From an uncultured Eubacterium sp. (lineage in GTDB: Bacteria > Bacillota > Clostridia > Lachnospirales > Lachnospiraceae), in assembly GCA_947385775.1 (NCBI GenBank), contig CANDMI010000009.1, positions 1-64,000 on the forward strand: a stretch of 64,000 nucleotides of DNA, written 5' to 3'. Of the stretch, positions 26,501 to 36,278 are shown one piece after another. The position numbers and the translations under genes are program-made. The notes under the pieces are model-generated. The model was not told the DNA's origin. It searched no databases and saw only the letters and a list, made by a program, of their open reading frames with translations. Position 1 is the stretch's first letter; the number at the start of each line of letters is the position of its first letter.

Positions 26501-29500
26501 ATGCTCCTTTATGAGAACGGGCAAAACCGCTACCGGTATGTGGAATACGAGTTTACCGGGAACCGATCGTGTAAAGTGAATGTTCCTGCTTTTTCCGGGA
26601 TGTCGGCGTATCCGGACCGGGTAGTGGCAAGGATTGACGGGACGTCTTCGGATCAGGCTTATGTGGATGTCACGCAGACAGGCGAAGTTGAGATTACGGT
26701 AGAAGTATTCCGCCCGGACCCGGACACGAAGCTTGGGCCGGTGGGGCTGTCGTTTTATTATGAGGGCGAAGGCGGCATGACGAAGCAGGAATATATCATT
26801 GACCAGCCGGATCAGGCGTCTACGGATGATGCGGCCCTCGGGGTATACGACACTTATACGTTAAAAGCGCCTTCCTCGGAAATACCGGATATGTCCGACC
26901 TTTATGTGGATGTGAAATCTTCCTATCAGGTCATTGAGACGAAAAATGGCGAGCCATCCGGGACAAAGCTTACGATCGACTGTGACACAGGCTATGTCAA
27001 TACCGGGTATAAGTTTAAGACGCCGAATGAAACTTCGGAGCTTGCGGTCTTAGAAGAAGTGCCGGAGCTTCCGGGAATCACTTCCACGGGGGAAGATGTT
27101 TCTATCCCGTTTATCGGGTCTTTGGACTTTGGCTTTACGGCTAAAAACGGCGCATATTTTGTACGCAAGGACGACCCGAATACGGGTACATGGTACTTGC
27201 TGGCGGGTTATAATGTAACGAGCACTTGGCCAAAGACCCTGACCGACCGTGCTGCGGGCGCTGCAAAGACCGCGGAGGCGCTGGACGCCGCGCAAAAACA
27301 GTCAAAAGCGGCAGGCGATTTAAATGGCGGCACGTCCAATCTGGTAAAGATACCGGGCAAGCCTGTCATCAATATCGCTCCGGCGCTTTCACTGAAATTG
27401 GTGATGCGCGACGCGGCGGACGGCGGGTATGAAATGGTCGGCTTTGACTCGATTATCGGGCTGGATGAGCTGATTGTTTACAATGCACCGTTTTCTGTTT
27501 ACGGGGTGCCATGCTATGTGAATGTAACCTTTAATGGGGAAGAATTTTTAGAGATTCATGCAGGCGGCGAACATTTAGCGGGCGGCGGCGTGCAAAATTC
27601 CATCTTAAACCCGCAGAAAGATACCGATGTAACGGTATTTTTACAGGCGCCAAACCTGGATTTGACGGTAAAGACCGGGGTAGGGTTTAACGCATTTGCA
27701 GGAATTTACCTTTCTCTGGGCGGAAATTTGAAATTTAATATCGAGCATTCGGACAGATGGGCCTGCGGCGGATATTTCTATGTAAAAGGCGGCGTGGGGG
27801 CAGACCTTGCCGTATTCAGCATTGAAGAAACGGTAAATATTCCGGGCAGCGGCAATCAGGCATTTGGGGACGATACGGCGAGGAGCTATATCCATTCGGC
27901 GACGACGCCCCTGTCGGATTCCGCAAATGCAGCGTTTAAAAGCGTATCCGCCGACAGCATTACAGACAGCATCGAGGAAAGGATGGAAAAGATCGATCAG
28001 GACCCGCAGTTTACTCTGTCCAGGAACCATAGTCGGCTCCAGATTGCTTCGGCAGGGAATGGAAGCGGAGCGGACGCTGTTTTAAAACCGGCGGACAAAA
28101 ATATAGATGTCCAGCTTGTAAAGCTTTCCGGTAAAAAACTGATGGCTGTCACGCTGTCTGACAATGGGGCGGCGAAAGGTTCTGCAAATTATCTAGGCGC
28201 TGTCTATTCCATTAGTGAAGACGGCGGAAAAACATGGGGGAGCAAACAAAAAATCAGTGACAGTAATTTGCTGCAATGGCATGTGAGCAGTTTTAGGCTA
28301 AAAGACAAAATCCTTATGACGTGGTCAGAAGGGGATTTGGACAAAGCAACTGGCAAGCATGACGCAGGAGCGAAGTATGACCTGGCGTCCGTCGCCAAAG
28401 CGCTGTCCGCATTCGGATTAAAAGGAAGGTATTTTGACCTGAACGGGAAACCGCTGGGCGACGCCTTTACGATTGCCGACGACGATACCGCTGCAATAAA
28501 TGCGCTGGATGCAGTCGAAAATACGGATGGGACGGTAGAGCTTTTCTATGAACGCCGGGCGTACCAGCCAAACGCAGCTACATTGACAGAATTGATGACG
28601 CAGGAACAGTCCGTCTGCAAGGCTTTTTTAAACAGCCGGGGAAGGACGGGCGTGGAAGATACGCGGTTTTTGGTACAAAACGAAGATGGAACAAAGAATT
28701 ACCGCGTCACGGAGCTGGAAGCCTTTTCCTACAAAGGCATTAACGGGCAAATTGTAGCGCTGGACGCGGACGGGAAATTGCTGCGCGAAACCGCGGATGG
28801 GACGCAAGCAAGCATTGACGACCGTCAGATTTTCCTGCGGGTTGAATCTGACGCAAATGGCAATATCCCGGCAGGCGCACTGGTACCGCTGACAGAAGCC
28901 GGGACATGTGCGCAGAAGATCTCGCTGGTGGAAAACAATGGGCATATCTATCTGTTTTATAACCGCGGGGGCTCGATTATGGCTATGTCGGACTTCCTGC
29001 CGACTACGGCGGATGAATATGCGCAGTGGAGCCAATGTGAGGATTACGGCAATTATTTACTCGTTTCCGATTCCGATGCGCTGACGCCGGATACCGATTT
29101 CCAGGTTTCCATGAATGCGGACGGGAAAGGCATCCTGATTTGGAAAAACACGGGCAGTCGAAAAGGCGGCAGCGCCGGGGCGGCAAAACTCTATGCCGGA
29201 ATCTTCCAAACGGATGGGAGCGGGACAGTGGCGGCTTCCGGCGGGCCGGTATTGTTAAACAGCATGGCGTCTGAGATTGGCAGCCCGGGCATCCAGATCT
29301 TGGACGACGGGACAATGGTTTGCAGCCACTCACAGCTGGATGGGGCGTCCATGTATGAAAGCAGCCATGCGGATGCTGTGATTCAGGGCGTAGAAGAAAC
29401 GGCAAAAGTACAGATTGCGGAAGTGGAAAGTGAAGGCTATCCGGTTCCGTCACAGGAATATACGAGCGCTCTTACGCTTTGGAATAACGGCCTGGCGGAT

Positions 29501-30607
29501 GCTGGCAATCTGACGGTTACGGCATCCGGCGCCTTAAATGGCAGCGCGCCATTGTTAGATCTGGTTGATGCGGATGGCGGAGAGGAAACGGAAGGCGCGA
29601 TTTTGGCCGGACAGATGCAAAAGGTCATGCTGCCGGTAACGGCTGCGGATTCCTTACAGGATGGGGACGAGGTCATTTATACGGTTTCCCGGGACGGCGC
29701 GGCGCTTTCCACTGTCACGGACACGGTACATATGGGCGCTTATATAGAGCCACAGGAAATGGCAAGCGTGATCTCGATCCCGGGGACGGACGATTACCGG
29801 ATTTCAATGACGGTCATGAACAAAGGGAACAAAGAAGGCGCTGCGAAGGTACATGCGTATACGTTTGACCAGGGCGTTTCTGCAAAAGACGTGGAAGGCA
29901 TAAAAGAATGCAGCTATCATGACAAAAACATTTTGCAGCCAGGGGATTCTGCCGTTCTTACATTTGTTATGGAGGACGCCGCCTATGACGATACGGATAT
30001 GCATATGATTGGCATACAGACCGGAGAAGGTTATGGACAGGTAGTAGAAGGCATGCTGCCGGCCCGTGCGGAAGCTTTGGATGGAAGCGCCAGCATGCCG
30101 AAGAAGGGCGATATCCTGACACTTGGCAAAAAGGCATCCAAAGCAAAATACAAAGTGACATCGGAGGATACCGTATCCTATTACAGGTCAAAGGTCCCTG
30201 CAGGCATTACTAAGGCAGACGTGCCGGATACCGTCAGCATTTCGGGTAAGACATATAAAGTAACGGCAATTGCGTCAAAAGCGTTTCAGAGGAACAAGAA
30301 GCTTGAAAAAATTACAGTCGGCAAATATGTAACGAAGATACACGCAAAAGCATTTTCTGGCTGCAACAAGCTTGCGGCGCTTACGTTTCAGACCACGAAA
30401 CTGGATACCATCGGGAAAAAGGCTTTCCTTGGATGTAAAAAGCTCAAAACATTTACATTAAAGAGCAAAAAGCTGAGTAAGAAATCTGTCAGGGATTCTT
30501 TGATGGGTTCCAGCGTTACCAGCATCCATACGCTGCCTTCCCTGCGGAAAGATTATCGGAAATACTTTACAAAGAAAAACGCGGGCAAGGGTGCGACGAT
30601 AAAATAA
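23579..30607 (+). CDS. Giant secreted multidomain protein (2342 residues)
   Basis: A 2342-residue secreted protein. The start is TTG at 23579, with AGGAGG eight bases upstream; a signal peptide follows (KLLSILLAATLMVPPQSAG). Domains read from sequence: Calx-beta-like segments in the first 300 residues (ASDMVLLSSDINADYGEDY; YDESFFLSLVSP), long beta-rich regions, a BNR/Asp-box (SEDGGKTWG) near residue 1545 within a propeller-like region, a CARDB-like segment near 1960, and LRR_5/BspA-type repeats at about 2215-2310 (IASKAFQRNKKL; AFSGCNKL; AFLGCKKL). No LPXTG, SLH or WxL anchor was seen. Predicted adhesin or surface binding protein; no catalytic site recognised. The next gene, another large exported protein, lies 72 bases away. 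Confidence 0.8.
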   Translation: MKKSRTRKLLSILLAATLMVPPQSAGSLAAGKKEMGKELEKEPETTYAFAAETILAREDASGDAVVQVCIQRSGNTGEASDMVLLSSDINADYGEDYTLSYGGEVLPKAGSPTSMYDAFQENGIVSDYEEDNHAFLNALLLNAGYALEEENELVPMDGAQKSGGSEAAGKAGENVASGLSDADEGGINFYDSLSTLEKIGATSTRTAISFAAGEKTKEVTLIVKADGLTEYDESFFLSLVSPKTDQYLQKQMEGIPDIPLKKGRDIAAASVTIADASQEGPECSVRAEKENYTIKNGEDTVTAVFKRTGAVDTFSTVVLEKDGDAYGYFYFAPYQKVQEAELEAGDYRIVAKERCNVSGGGAISVAAKKALPQKKDTANKALLEKPETDLDTIYPYDALPDADEKDRQTASKLASYKLASLSSNGNPSWFPDWADNSGKKETDDYIAYTRDGSSYFIQDTSNCNGYNNFSYITDKNKKASGENIYNTNCLNTSGFCSGIKYNRTRVKSFQYYDLTGIRSVEASYYVDDTPLNITLGVENVNEKRNEIKKNGIYSIAVDIPKGIKDGMVYYQNDNSGHHDGAGVYLANGLKFNKRVYQIAVSNSNKLDFVTKSGDVEQVAAEAVGKDRYSYITMGDNHKIAMNLNMYGTYPMAFTGYQLLDKYGKAIKGTFVQSNSSQITFNNYFLRSYERYSYTAKREDRDEDYETFQIQPMVSKIPIQQFEILNGSRDSVYNPYLGELVVQNKSKDLYQGDHVILSARDIQEGYTFTGVYIRRRKSESSDWQAIMHYADSSGKVVFRLDADYSNYQVEPVFSGHEADTLTVTYAKEAREHGSLTADGQNAASIILVNSEEYQINSYVPLVAKPDDGYITCWYSGNRVYYGNTFYYQMDGNGKHNEIVVDFIEKGNVKTARTALDFTITENQVNLRNSSAFANASPLVGLDYVTTSSQTHKGTTGQNGNAHIDDFEGVVGGVYSMLLYENGQNRYRYVEYEFTGNRSCKVNVPAFSGMSAYPDRVVARIDGTSSDQAYVDVTQTGEVEITVEVFRPDPDTKLGPVGLSFYYEGEGGMTKQEYIIDQPDQASTDDAALGVYDTYTLKAPSSEIPDMSDLYVDVKSSYQVIETKNGEPSGTKLTIDCDTGYVNTGYKFKTPNETSELAVLEEVPELPGITSTGEDVSIPFIGSLDFGFTAKNGAYFVRKDDPNTGTWYLLAGYNVTSTWPKTLTDRAAGAAKTAEALDAAQKQSKAAGDLNGGTSNLVKIPGKPVINIAPALSLKLVMRDAADGGYEMVGFDSIIGLDELIVYNAPFSVYGVPCYVNVTFNGEEFLEIHAGGEHLAGGGVQNSILNPQKDTDVTVFLQAPNLDLTVKTGVGFNAFAGIYLSLGGNLKFNIEHSDRWACGGYFYVKGGVGADLAVFSIEETVNIPGSGNQAFGDDTARSYIHSATTPLSDSANAAFKSVSADSITDSIEERMEKIDQDPQFTLSRNHSRLQIASAGNGSGADAVLKPADKNIDVQLVKLSGKKLMAVTLSDNGAAKGSANYLGAVYSISEDGGKTWGSKQKISDSNLLQWHVSSFRLKDKILMTWSEGDLDKATGKHDAGAKYDLASVAKALSAFGLKGRYFDLNGKPLGDAFTIADDDTAAINALDAVENTDGTVELFYERRAYQPNAATLTELMTQEQSVCKAFLNSRGRTGVEDTRFLVQNEDGTKNYRVTELEAFSYKGINGQIVALDADGKLLRETADGTQASIDDRQIFLRVESDANGNIPAGALVPLTEAGTCAQKISLVENNGHIYLFYNRGGSIMAMSDFLPTTADEYAQWSQCEDYGNYLLVSDSDALTPDTDFQVSMNADGKGILIWKNTGSRKGGSAGAAKLYAGIFQTDGSGTVAASGGPVLLNSMASEIGSPGIQILDDGTMVCSHSQLDGASMYESSHADAVIQGVEETAKVQIAEVESEGYPVPSQEYTSALTLWNNGLADAGNLTVTASGALNGSAPLLDLVDADGGEETEGAILAGQMQKVMLPVTAADSLQDGDEVIYTVSRDGAALSTVTDTVHMGAYIEPQEMASVISIPGTDDYRISMTVMNKGNKEGAAKVHAYTFDQGVSAKDVEGIKECSYHDKNILQPGDSAVLTFVMEDAAYDDTDMHMIGIQTGEGYGQVVEGMLPARAEALDGSASMPKKGDILTLGKKASKAKYKVTSEDTVSYYRSKVPAGITKADVPDTVSISGKTYKVTAIASKAFQRNKKLEKITVGKYVTKIHAKAFSGCNKLAALTFQTTKLDTIGKKAFLGCKKLKTFTLKSKKLSKKSVRDSLMGSSVTSIHTLPSLRKDYRKYFTKKNAGKGATIK

Positions 30608-30613
30608 CATGCA

Positions 30614-30663
30614 GATTGCCGACCGCGGCAGGCAGATCAAATCCTGCCTGCCGTGGGGCAATC
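30614..30663 (+). other. Strong hairpin between the two giant protein genes
   Basis: CGGCAGGCAG (30626-30635) pairs perfectly with CTGCCTGCCG (30644-30653), extended by GATTGCC/GGCAATC. There is no T-run; the ribosome binding site of the next gene follows 5 bases after. It may reduce read-through or stabilise the upstream mRNA. Confidence 0.6.
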
Positions 30664-30679
30664 CGGAAAGGAGCGTATC

Positions 30680-33600
30680 ATGCGAAATAGGAAATTGAAA
30701 TCGAAACGGATCCTTCCGCTTTTCGTGGCGGCGGCAATTTCTGCATTTAGCCTGGAAGGCGCGCGCCTGCATACACAGGCGGCAGCTAAAGCGTCTGTTA
30801 CATTAAATAAGGAACAAGTTTCGATTGAAAAAGGGCAGAAAACCACTCTTAGGATTGTCACGAAAAATGTGAAAAAAGTGATATCGAAACAGTGGTCAGT
30901 GAAAGATAAATCGGTTGCCGCCGTCAACAGCAAGGGGACGGTAACTGGCAGGAAAGCGGGAAGCTCTACGACCGTTACCTGTAAAGTGAAATACAAGGCT
31001 TCCAGCCAGGAGAAAAGCCAGTCGAAAAAGCTGAAATGCAAAGTAATAGTAAAAAAACAGGCTGCCAGCGCGCTGGCGCCGAATATTATGGCTAAAAACC
31101 AGATCCAGCAAAACCCATACCTGTCGTCAGAAGAATCGATGATACACAATGATATTTATAATTCGGATGTCACGGGCAAGGCGATGCCGCTTGGCATTTT
31201 CCCAGAACTTGTGGAGTCGGCTGCAAATGACAGCCCGATTGCGCCGCCGGCTTTTTTTTATGACAATTATGGCAATGCGGCGGCTCCTTACAGCCAGATA
31301 TTAAGCGATGGCAGCGTGCTCTCAGGCGGCGTCGCAATCCGGGATATGGACAGCAGTGATTTGAAAGTGTTGGGGAAATTCCAGCCGCCTTTGGATGATA
31401 ACGGCGCAAAGTATGGGATACAGATTTCCTATTCTTTTGTAGACAAAAAAAATAACCTGGTCGGCCCGACGACCCACGGCCATGTGGTCATGCTGGAAAC
31501 TTATGACAGCCAGGGCAATATCCGTCCTGTCTTTCAAAAGAAATTGGATGTGGATATCGTATCCGCGGCCGTCAGCGTCCTTGGCGGGGATATTGACAAG
31601 AACATCCTAAGCGTCGCTTATGACTACGAAGGCAACCTTTGGTTTGTGACCGGCGGTTTCCACAAAAACCCTGCATATTCCAAAGCGGGTTTCGTGGGAT
31701 GCCTGGAACGGGACTATATTGACCTCGCCCTGGCAGGGGGCGGCGTGCCGGATGCGGCGCAATATCTCCATTTCCAAAAGCTTTCGGATGGTGAGAATGC
31801 GGAAAACGGGATTGCCGCCCACCCACAGGGATGTGTGATCTTGACCAACCAAGCTTGCTATCTATTTGCGGCGGACGCTTCTGGAGTACAGCAAAAATGG
31901 CGGTATGCCTATGAAAGCGTGGGCGGGAAAGGCGCGTCGCCAGAAAACGGGATTACCGGCGCCGGCCTTGCATGGGGAGGCGGAAGTTCCCCGACACTGA
32001 CCAACGGCCTTGTACTGTTTACAGATAATCAAAATACCGTAAACCTGATTGCGCTTGACGTAGAAACGGGCGCGCAGGTTACAAAGTTCCCGGTGCTGGA
32101 TTTGGGAAGCGACGTCATAGTTTCCGTGGAAAATTCCATTTCGGTGTATGCCCCGGATGATACACGCGCGTCTGTACTGGTATGCAACTGGTATGGCGCG
32201 GGCAATGCCGGGCTGTTTAAAGAAGGCGCGGATTCCTCGGTCCAGTCTTATGCCAATATTTATGACCAGAACTGGACGGACAAAGGCTCTTCCTGCCTGA
32301 TGCCTGGCGTGGAGCGGGTTGATTTGGTGAAACAGCCGGATGGGAGTTATCAGGCGCAGACAATCTGGACCCGCGAAGATTTGAAAGATACATCGATGAT
32401 CAAGCTTTCTACGGCGGCTGGATATTATTATGGCTATACGCAGGACGAGAAGACCTCGGAATGGGGGTTTATTGCGCTGGATTACGATACGGGCAAAACG
32501 GCGATGTGGCAGCCAGTGTCAGAAAAGAAAGAATATAACAACATGGCTGTCGGCATTATGCAGGGGAATAACGGCAATTCCATTTACTGCCCTACAAATT
32601 CCAAGACGCTTGTCCGTTTCCAGGACCGTTTTGCTTATTTGCCGAAGGAGCCGGAGAAAAAGCTCGACCTTGTAAAAATGGAACGCAATGTGATGTCTGT
32701 AAAAGAGTTCCAGAGGGCGTCTGGAAGCCGGTTGTCCCCTGCTTCTTACCTGATGTCCGCGTCTATTGACGACGCATCGGGAAACCAGGTTTTGGCATTC
32801 CGTGTGAACGGGCTATCTGGCAGCGCCGGGGACTATACGCTCTATTACATGGATACGGCCGGAAAACTGAATGAATATCAAGAGGTCGTATGGGCAGACA
32901 GCACGGGGGATCAACTTGACAGCAGGCAGAAGCTGCGCTCCGGGGACATTTATGAAGTAAGGATCAAAGCCGTGGATTCTGGCTCGCTGGATTGTGACAG
33001 TAAAAAAGGGACGGTCAAAGTCATGGCAATCCTTGCGGCAGACGCCGGCGGAAGTGATGCGGCGGCAGCCAGGACAGAGGAAGAGCTTTATGCGATGGCA
33101 GTCAAAGACGCTGCCTTTGCAGAAGCAGATGAAATTTACCCGCTCGTATCTTTGACAAAGCAGGATAAGCTTGTTACATGGGACGAGGATGGGCGCGTGC
33201 TTTTGTGTACCTGGCACAGCTACCCGGACAGCTACCCGCAGGGCGAAACAGTTACCGCGGAGTGGGGGCATGTCTGGGCGTTTACGGGCAAGGAGCTTGC
33301 CACCCATGCGGACGAGCTGGAGCAGGCGAAGGATTCACAGATGCGCCTTAGGCAGCTGCTTGCGATTTCCCCGGGCAAAACCCATAGCACGGTCACCGGC
33401 GTATGGGCAGATCCATCAGATGTGGTGCGTCCGGCCTACCAAAGCGACGCTTCCATCGGGACGATGACGACGGCATTTCCGGAAGGCGGGCAAGTTGACG
33501 CGCAGTTTAAATCCTGGTTTGACCAGAATATTTTAGATTCTTATTTTTATGGAAGCTATCCATGGACACGGCTTGGCTACACGTATGACTGGGCGGATAA

Positions 33601-33718
33601 CGGGAAAACCTATGGTATGACGGAGTTTTTGATTCAACAGGGCGCAAAGCTGGAAGTCGCTTTTACAGAAACGACAGATGAGTTCCTGTCACGCCTGTAT
33701 GGCGGGAACATACAATAA
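30680..33718 (+). CDS. Secreted BIG2 plus propeller-type protein (1012 residues)
   Basis: A secreted protein of 1012 residues; start ATG 30680 with AAAGGAG. Signal peptide: residues 10-35. A bacterial Ig-like BIG2 domain follows (about 38-125; SVTLNKEQVSIEKGQKTTLRI... VNSKGTVTGRKAG). From about 170 to 650 comes a repeated beta pattern resembling a PQQ-type propeller (DYEGNLWFVTGG; ALDVETGAQVTKFPV; FIALDYDTGKTAMW). The remainder is beta-rich without family assignment. No cell-wall anchor motif was seen. Lies between the giant protein and the LuxR-type regulator gene; the three probably form a functional unit (inference). Confidence 0.75.
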   Translation: MRNRKLKSKRILPLFVAAAISAFSLEGARLHTQAAAKASVTLNKEQVSIEKGQKTTLRIVTKNVKKVISKQWSVKDKSVAAVNSKGTVTGRKAGSSTTVTCKVKYKASSQEKSQSKKLKCKVIVKKQAASALAPNIMAKNQIQQNPYLSSEESMIHNDIYNSDVTGKAMPLGIFPELVESAANDSPIAPPAFFYDNYGNAAAPYSQILSDGSVLSGGVAIRDMDSSDLKVLGKFQPPLDDNGAKYGIQISYSFVDKKNNLVGPTTHGHVVMLETYDSQGNIRPVFQKKLDVDIVSAAVSVLGGDIDKNILSVAYDYEGNLWFVTGGFHKNPAYSKAGFVGCLERDYIDLALAGGGVPDAAQYLHFQKLSDGENAENGIAAHPQGCVILTNQACYLFAADASGVQQKWRYAYESVGGKGASPENGITGAGLAWGGGSSPTLTNGLVLFTDNQNTVNLIALDVETGAQVTKFPVLDLGSDVIVSVENSISVYAPDDTRASVLVCNWYGAGNAGLFKEGADSSVQSYANIYDQNWTDKGSSCLMPGVERVDLVKQPDGSYQAQTIWTREDLKDTSMIKLSTAAGYYYGYTQDEKTSEWGFIALDYDTGKTAMWQPVSEKKEYNNMAVGIMQGNNGNSIYCPTNSKTLVRFQDRFAYLPKEPEKKLDLVKMERNVMSVKEFQRASGSRLSPASYLMSASIDDASGNQVLAFRVNGLSGSAGDYTLYYMDTAGKLNEYQEVVWADSTGDQLDSRQKLRSGDIYEVRIKAVDSGSLDCDSKKGTVKVMAILAADAGGSDAAAARTEEELYAMAVKDAAFAEADEIYPLVSLTKQDKLVTWDEDGRVLLCTWHSYPDSYPQGETVTAEWGHVWAFTGKELATHADELEQAKDSQMRLRQLLAISPGKTHSTVTGVWADPSDVVRPAYQSDASIGTMTTAFPEGGQVDAQFKSWFDQNILDSYFYGSYPWTRLGYTYDWADNGKTYGMTEFLIQQGAKLEVAFTETTDEFLSRLYGGNIQ

Positions 33719-33743
33719 ATCTGGCAATTGCAGGAGTGAAATA

Positions 33744-33763
33744 CCCCACAGCAAGCTGCGGGG
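33744..33763 (+). other. Short GC-rich hairpin after the BIG2/propeller gene
   Basis: CCCC-a-CAGC pairs with GCTG-c-GGGG around AA, 25 bases after the stop. There is no T-run, so it may be a weak terminator or an mRNA 3' stabiliser. Confidence 0.4.
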
Positions 33764-33861
33764 CATTTCACCCTCGCGGCAGTCGCCAAATATCCGTGCA
33801 AGCACGGCTGCTTGGCTCGTTGCCCGCGGAAATAAACCAGGATGGAAAGGGGATATGCAGG

Positions 33862-36210
33862 ATGGACAAACAAAGGAATGCCGGTCAAATCAGGTATATC
33901 CGCCCAAAACGGGCTGAAAAAAAGTTCAAGCTGGCGCAGGAATTGCGGCAGGGCATTTACCTGTATGGCATGACTGGGTGCGGCAAAACCGCTTTTGTGA
34001 AAGACATGCTTGGCGCAAAAAGTTATCATTATTTTTCCGCTGCGCAAACGGAAGCGGGCGATATGTCGGCGTTCCAGGACGGCAGACGGCATACTGTGGT
34101 GATTGATGATCTGCAGGAGGTCGCTGACAGTCAGCATAGGGAAGAATATACCAGTCAGATCCGTTTATGGATGGACAGTAAAAATGTATGGCTAATCCTC
34201 ATATCCCGGTGTGTGGCGCCAAGGTGGTTTGTGCAGCTTTATGTGGAATACACATTTTTGTCCATAAAAGAGGAAGATCTGCTGCTTGACCGCCAGGAAC
34301 AGGATGAATTTTTTGAGAAGTGCAAGGTTGCCCTGCCTCCTGACCAGGCGGACCTGGTTTGGAAAAAAGCCAACGGCCACCCTTTGTTTTTGCGTTTTGC
34401 AGCCATGGCAGGCGGGGACTGGGGGCATGCGGCGGATGATATGTGGAAATACCTGGTGTTTATTTATGAGCAGTGGGACACGCAGATTCAGGAGTTTGTG
34501 GCGGAGGTATCTGTGTTAGACCGGTTTGACAATCGAATGGCGCAGATTGTTACAGGCAGGAGCAATGTCAGGCATTTAATGCGCCAGATCCTGGAGATGG
34601 GGAATTTTTTCCAGGAAAAGGATGGCATGTATGAATATACCTTTTTCCTGAAAGATTCCTTCCGGGAATTTCTGAACAAACGCTTGGAAAGGGATCGGCT
34701 GGTGCGCATTTATTACAATGCGGGGCATATGTATGAGTTATATGGGGATATTCCAAACGCCCTTAAGATGTACGAGGCAGCGGGGGATACGGACAGCATT
34801 TTGCGGATGCTGGTTGCTAATGCAAGGCAGAATCCTGCAAACGGCCATTATTTTGAGCTGCGCCGCTATTACCTGATGCTCTCCGAAGAAGCCATTTGTT
34901 CGAACCCAGTTCTGATTGCCGGCATGAGCATGCTGCAATCCATGCTGATGAACGGGGAAGAAAGCGAGCGGTGGTACCGCCTGCTTGAAAAGTTTGCTGC
35001 GGAGCATAGCGGCAGCGCAAAAAGGGAAGCAAAAAACCGGCTGCTTTATTTGGACATTGCCCTGCCGCACAGGGGTACGGTGCAAATGGTCAGCCTTTTG
35101 AAACATGCCGGCAGCCTGTTAAAATCAGGAAAGGCATTGCTTCCGGAATTTTCAGTTACTTCAAACCTGCCTTCTATGATGAATGGCGGCAAGGATTTTT
35201 GCGAATGGAGCAAAAGGGATTTGGAGCTGGCGTCTGGCATTGGCAAGATTGTGGAGTTTGTGCTAGGAAAATTTGGGAAAGGGCTGGTCAGCATTGCGCT
35301 TGCGGAAAGTTTTTTAGAAAAAGGGATGGACAATTATGAAATTGTATCCTTGGCTGAAAAAGGGCGCTTGCAGGCTGAAGCTGGCGGAAAAACGGAGCTG
35401 GTATTCGTGGCGGTTGGGATTTTGGTATGGCTTTCCGTGCTGAACGGCCATGCGGACGATGCGCAGGATATGCTGGACAGTTTTTTGTATTGTGCAAAAA
35501 AAACAGCCAGGAAGTTGATTCCAAACCTGGAAGCTTTCCGTTGTAGGCTTGCTCTTTACCAGGGAAAGACGCCAAAGATTCTGGAATGGATGGAACAGGC
35601 GCCGGATGAAAATACGGATTTTTGCTCGCTGGAGCGGTTTCGGTATTTGACAAAGATACGGGTCTATATACAGTATGGGAGATACGACAAAGCATATGCC
35701 CTTTTAAGGAAAATGCAATATTATGCGCAGAAACAAAAACGGGATTATATCGCAAATGAGTCCATGATACTTCTTGCGATCGTAAAATACCATCAGAAAG
35801 AAGCTGGATGGGAGGCGCTTTTGCAAAAAAGCATTGATTGGGCGCAGGATTACCATTTTGTAAGGATTTTTTCAAGAGAGGGCGCTGCCGTGTTAAAACC
35901 GCTGAAAGAAGGCGGGTTCTTATGGCAGGATCAAGCATACCGCAAGCAGGTAATGAAAGAGTGTACAAAGATGAGCCAGTATTATCCGGCATATCTGAAA
36001 GAAAAATCAGGCGAGGACGTCGTGCTCTCAGAAAATGCGCTGAATATCCTGCGCTTGCAGGCCGAAGGATATTCAACCAGCCAGATTGCGAAGCACTTAG
36101 GCATTACACAAAATACGGTGAAATACCACAGCAAAGAGACTTACCGCAAGTTCCATGTCAGCAGCAAGACAGCGGCGGTGAATGAAGCGAAAAACCGCGG
36201 GCTGCTTTGA
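33862..36210 (+). CDS. LuxR-family regulator with N-terminal ATPase (MalT-like)
   Basis: A 782-residue regulator of the LAL/MalT type. Start ATG 33862 (AAAGGGG upstream); earlier ATGs give an unlikely arginine-rich extension. A P-loop ATPase begins at about 35 (GMTGCGKTAF), with Walker B-like VVIDDLQ. A long helical TPR-like region covers about 300-700. The C-terminus (about 720-782) is a LuxR helix-turn-helix (LRLQAEGYSTSQIAKHLGITQNTVKYHSK). MalT-type proteins are activated by a small ligand and ATP. It lies directly after two giant secreted proteins and is a good candidate to control them. Ligand unknown. Confidence 0.88.
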   Translation: MDKQRNAGQIRYIRPKRAEKKFKLAQELRQGIYLYGMTGCGKTAFVKDMLGAKSYHYFSAAQTEAGDMSAFQDGRRHTVVIDDLQEVADSQHREEYTSQIRLWMDSKNVWLILISRCVAPRWFVQLYVEYTFLSIKEEDLLLDRQEQDEFFEKCKVALPPDQADLVWKKANGHPLFLRFAAMAGGDWGHAADDMWKYLVFIYEQWDTQIQEFVAEVSVLDRFDNRMAQIVTGRSNVRHLMRQILEMGNFFQEKDGMYEYTFFLKDSFREFLNKRLERDRLVRIYYNAGHMYELYGDIPNALKMYEAAGDTDSILRMLVANARQNPANGHYFELRRYYLMLSEEAICSNPVLIAGMSMLQSMLMNGEESERWYRLLEKFAAEHSGSAKREAKNRLLYLDIALPHRGTVQMVSLLKHAGSLLKSGKALLPEFSVTSNLPSMMNGGKDFCEWSKRDLELASGIGKIVEFVLGKFGKGLVSIALAESFLEKGMDNYEIVSLAEKGRLQAEAGGKTELVFVAVGILVWLSVLNGHADDAQDMLDSFLYCAKKTARKLIPNLEAFRCRLALYQGKTPKILEWMEQAPDENTDFCSLERFRYLTKIRVYIQYGRYDKAYALLRKMQYYAQKQKRDYIANESMILLAIVKYHQKEAGWEALLQKSIDWAQDYHFVRIFSREGAAVLKPLKEGGFLWQDQAYRKQVMKECTKMSQYYPAYLKEKSGEDVVLSENALNILRLQAEGYSTSQIAKHLGITQNTVKYHSKETYRKFHVSSKTAAVNEAKNRGLL

Positions 36211-36278
36211 GGCGGATATTTACGCCCCAAAGTGGGCCTGCGGCATACGCAAAATAAAAGTGTAAGGTTAAGTAGCTC

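Noticed and set aside
35288..36076. Minus-strand open frame of 262 codons
   Set aside because: Antisense to the LuxR-type regulator; no domain.
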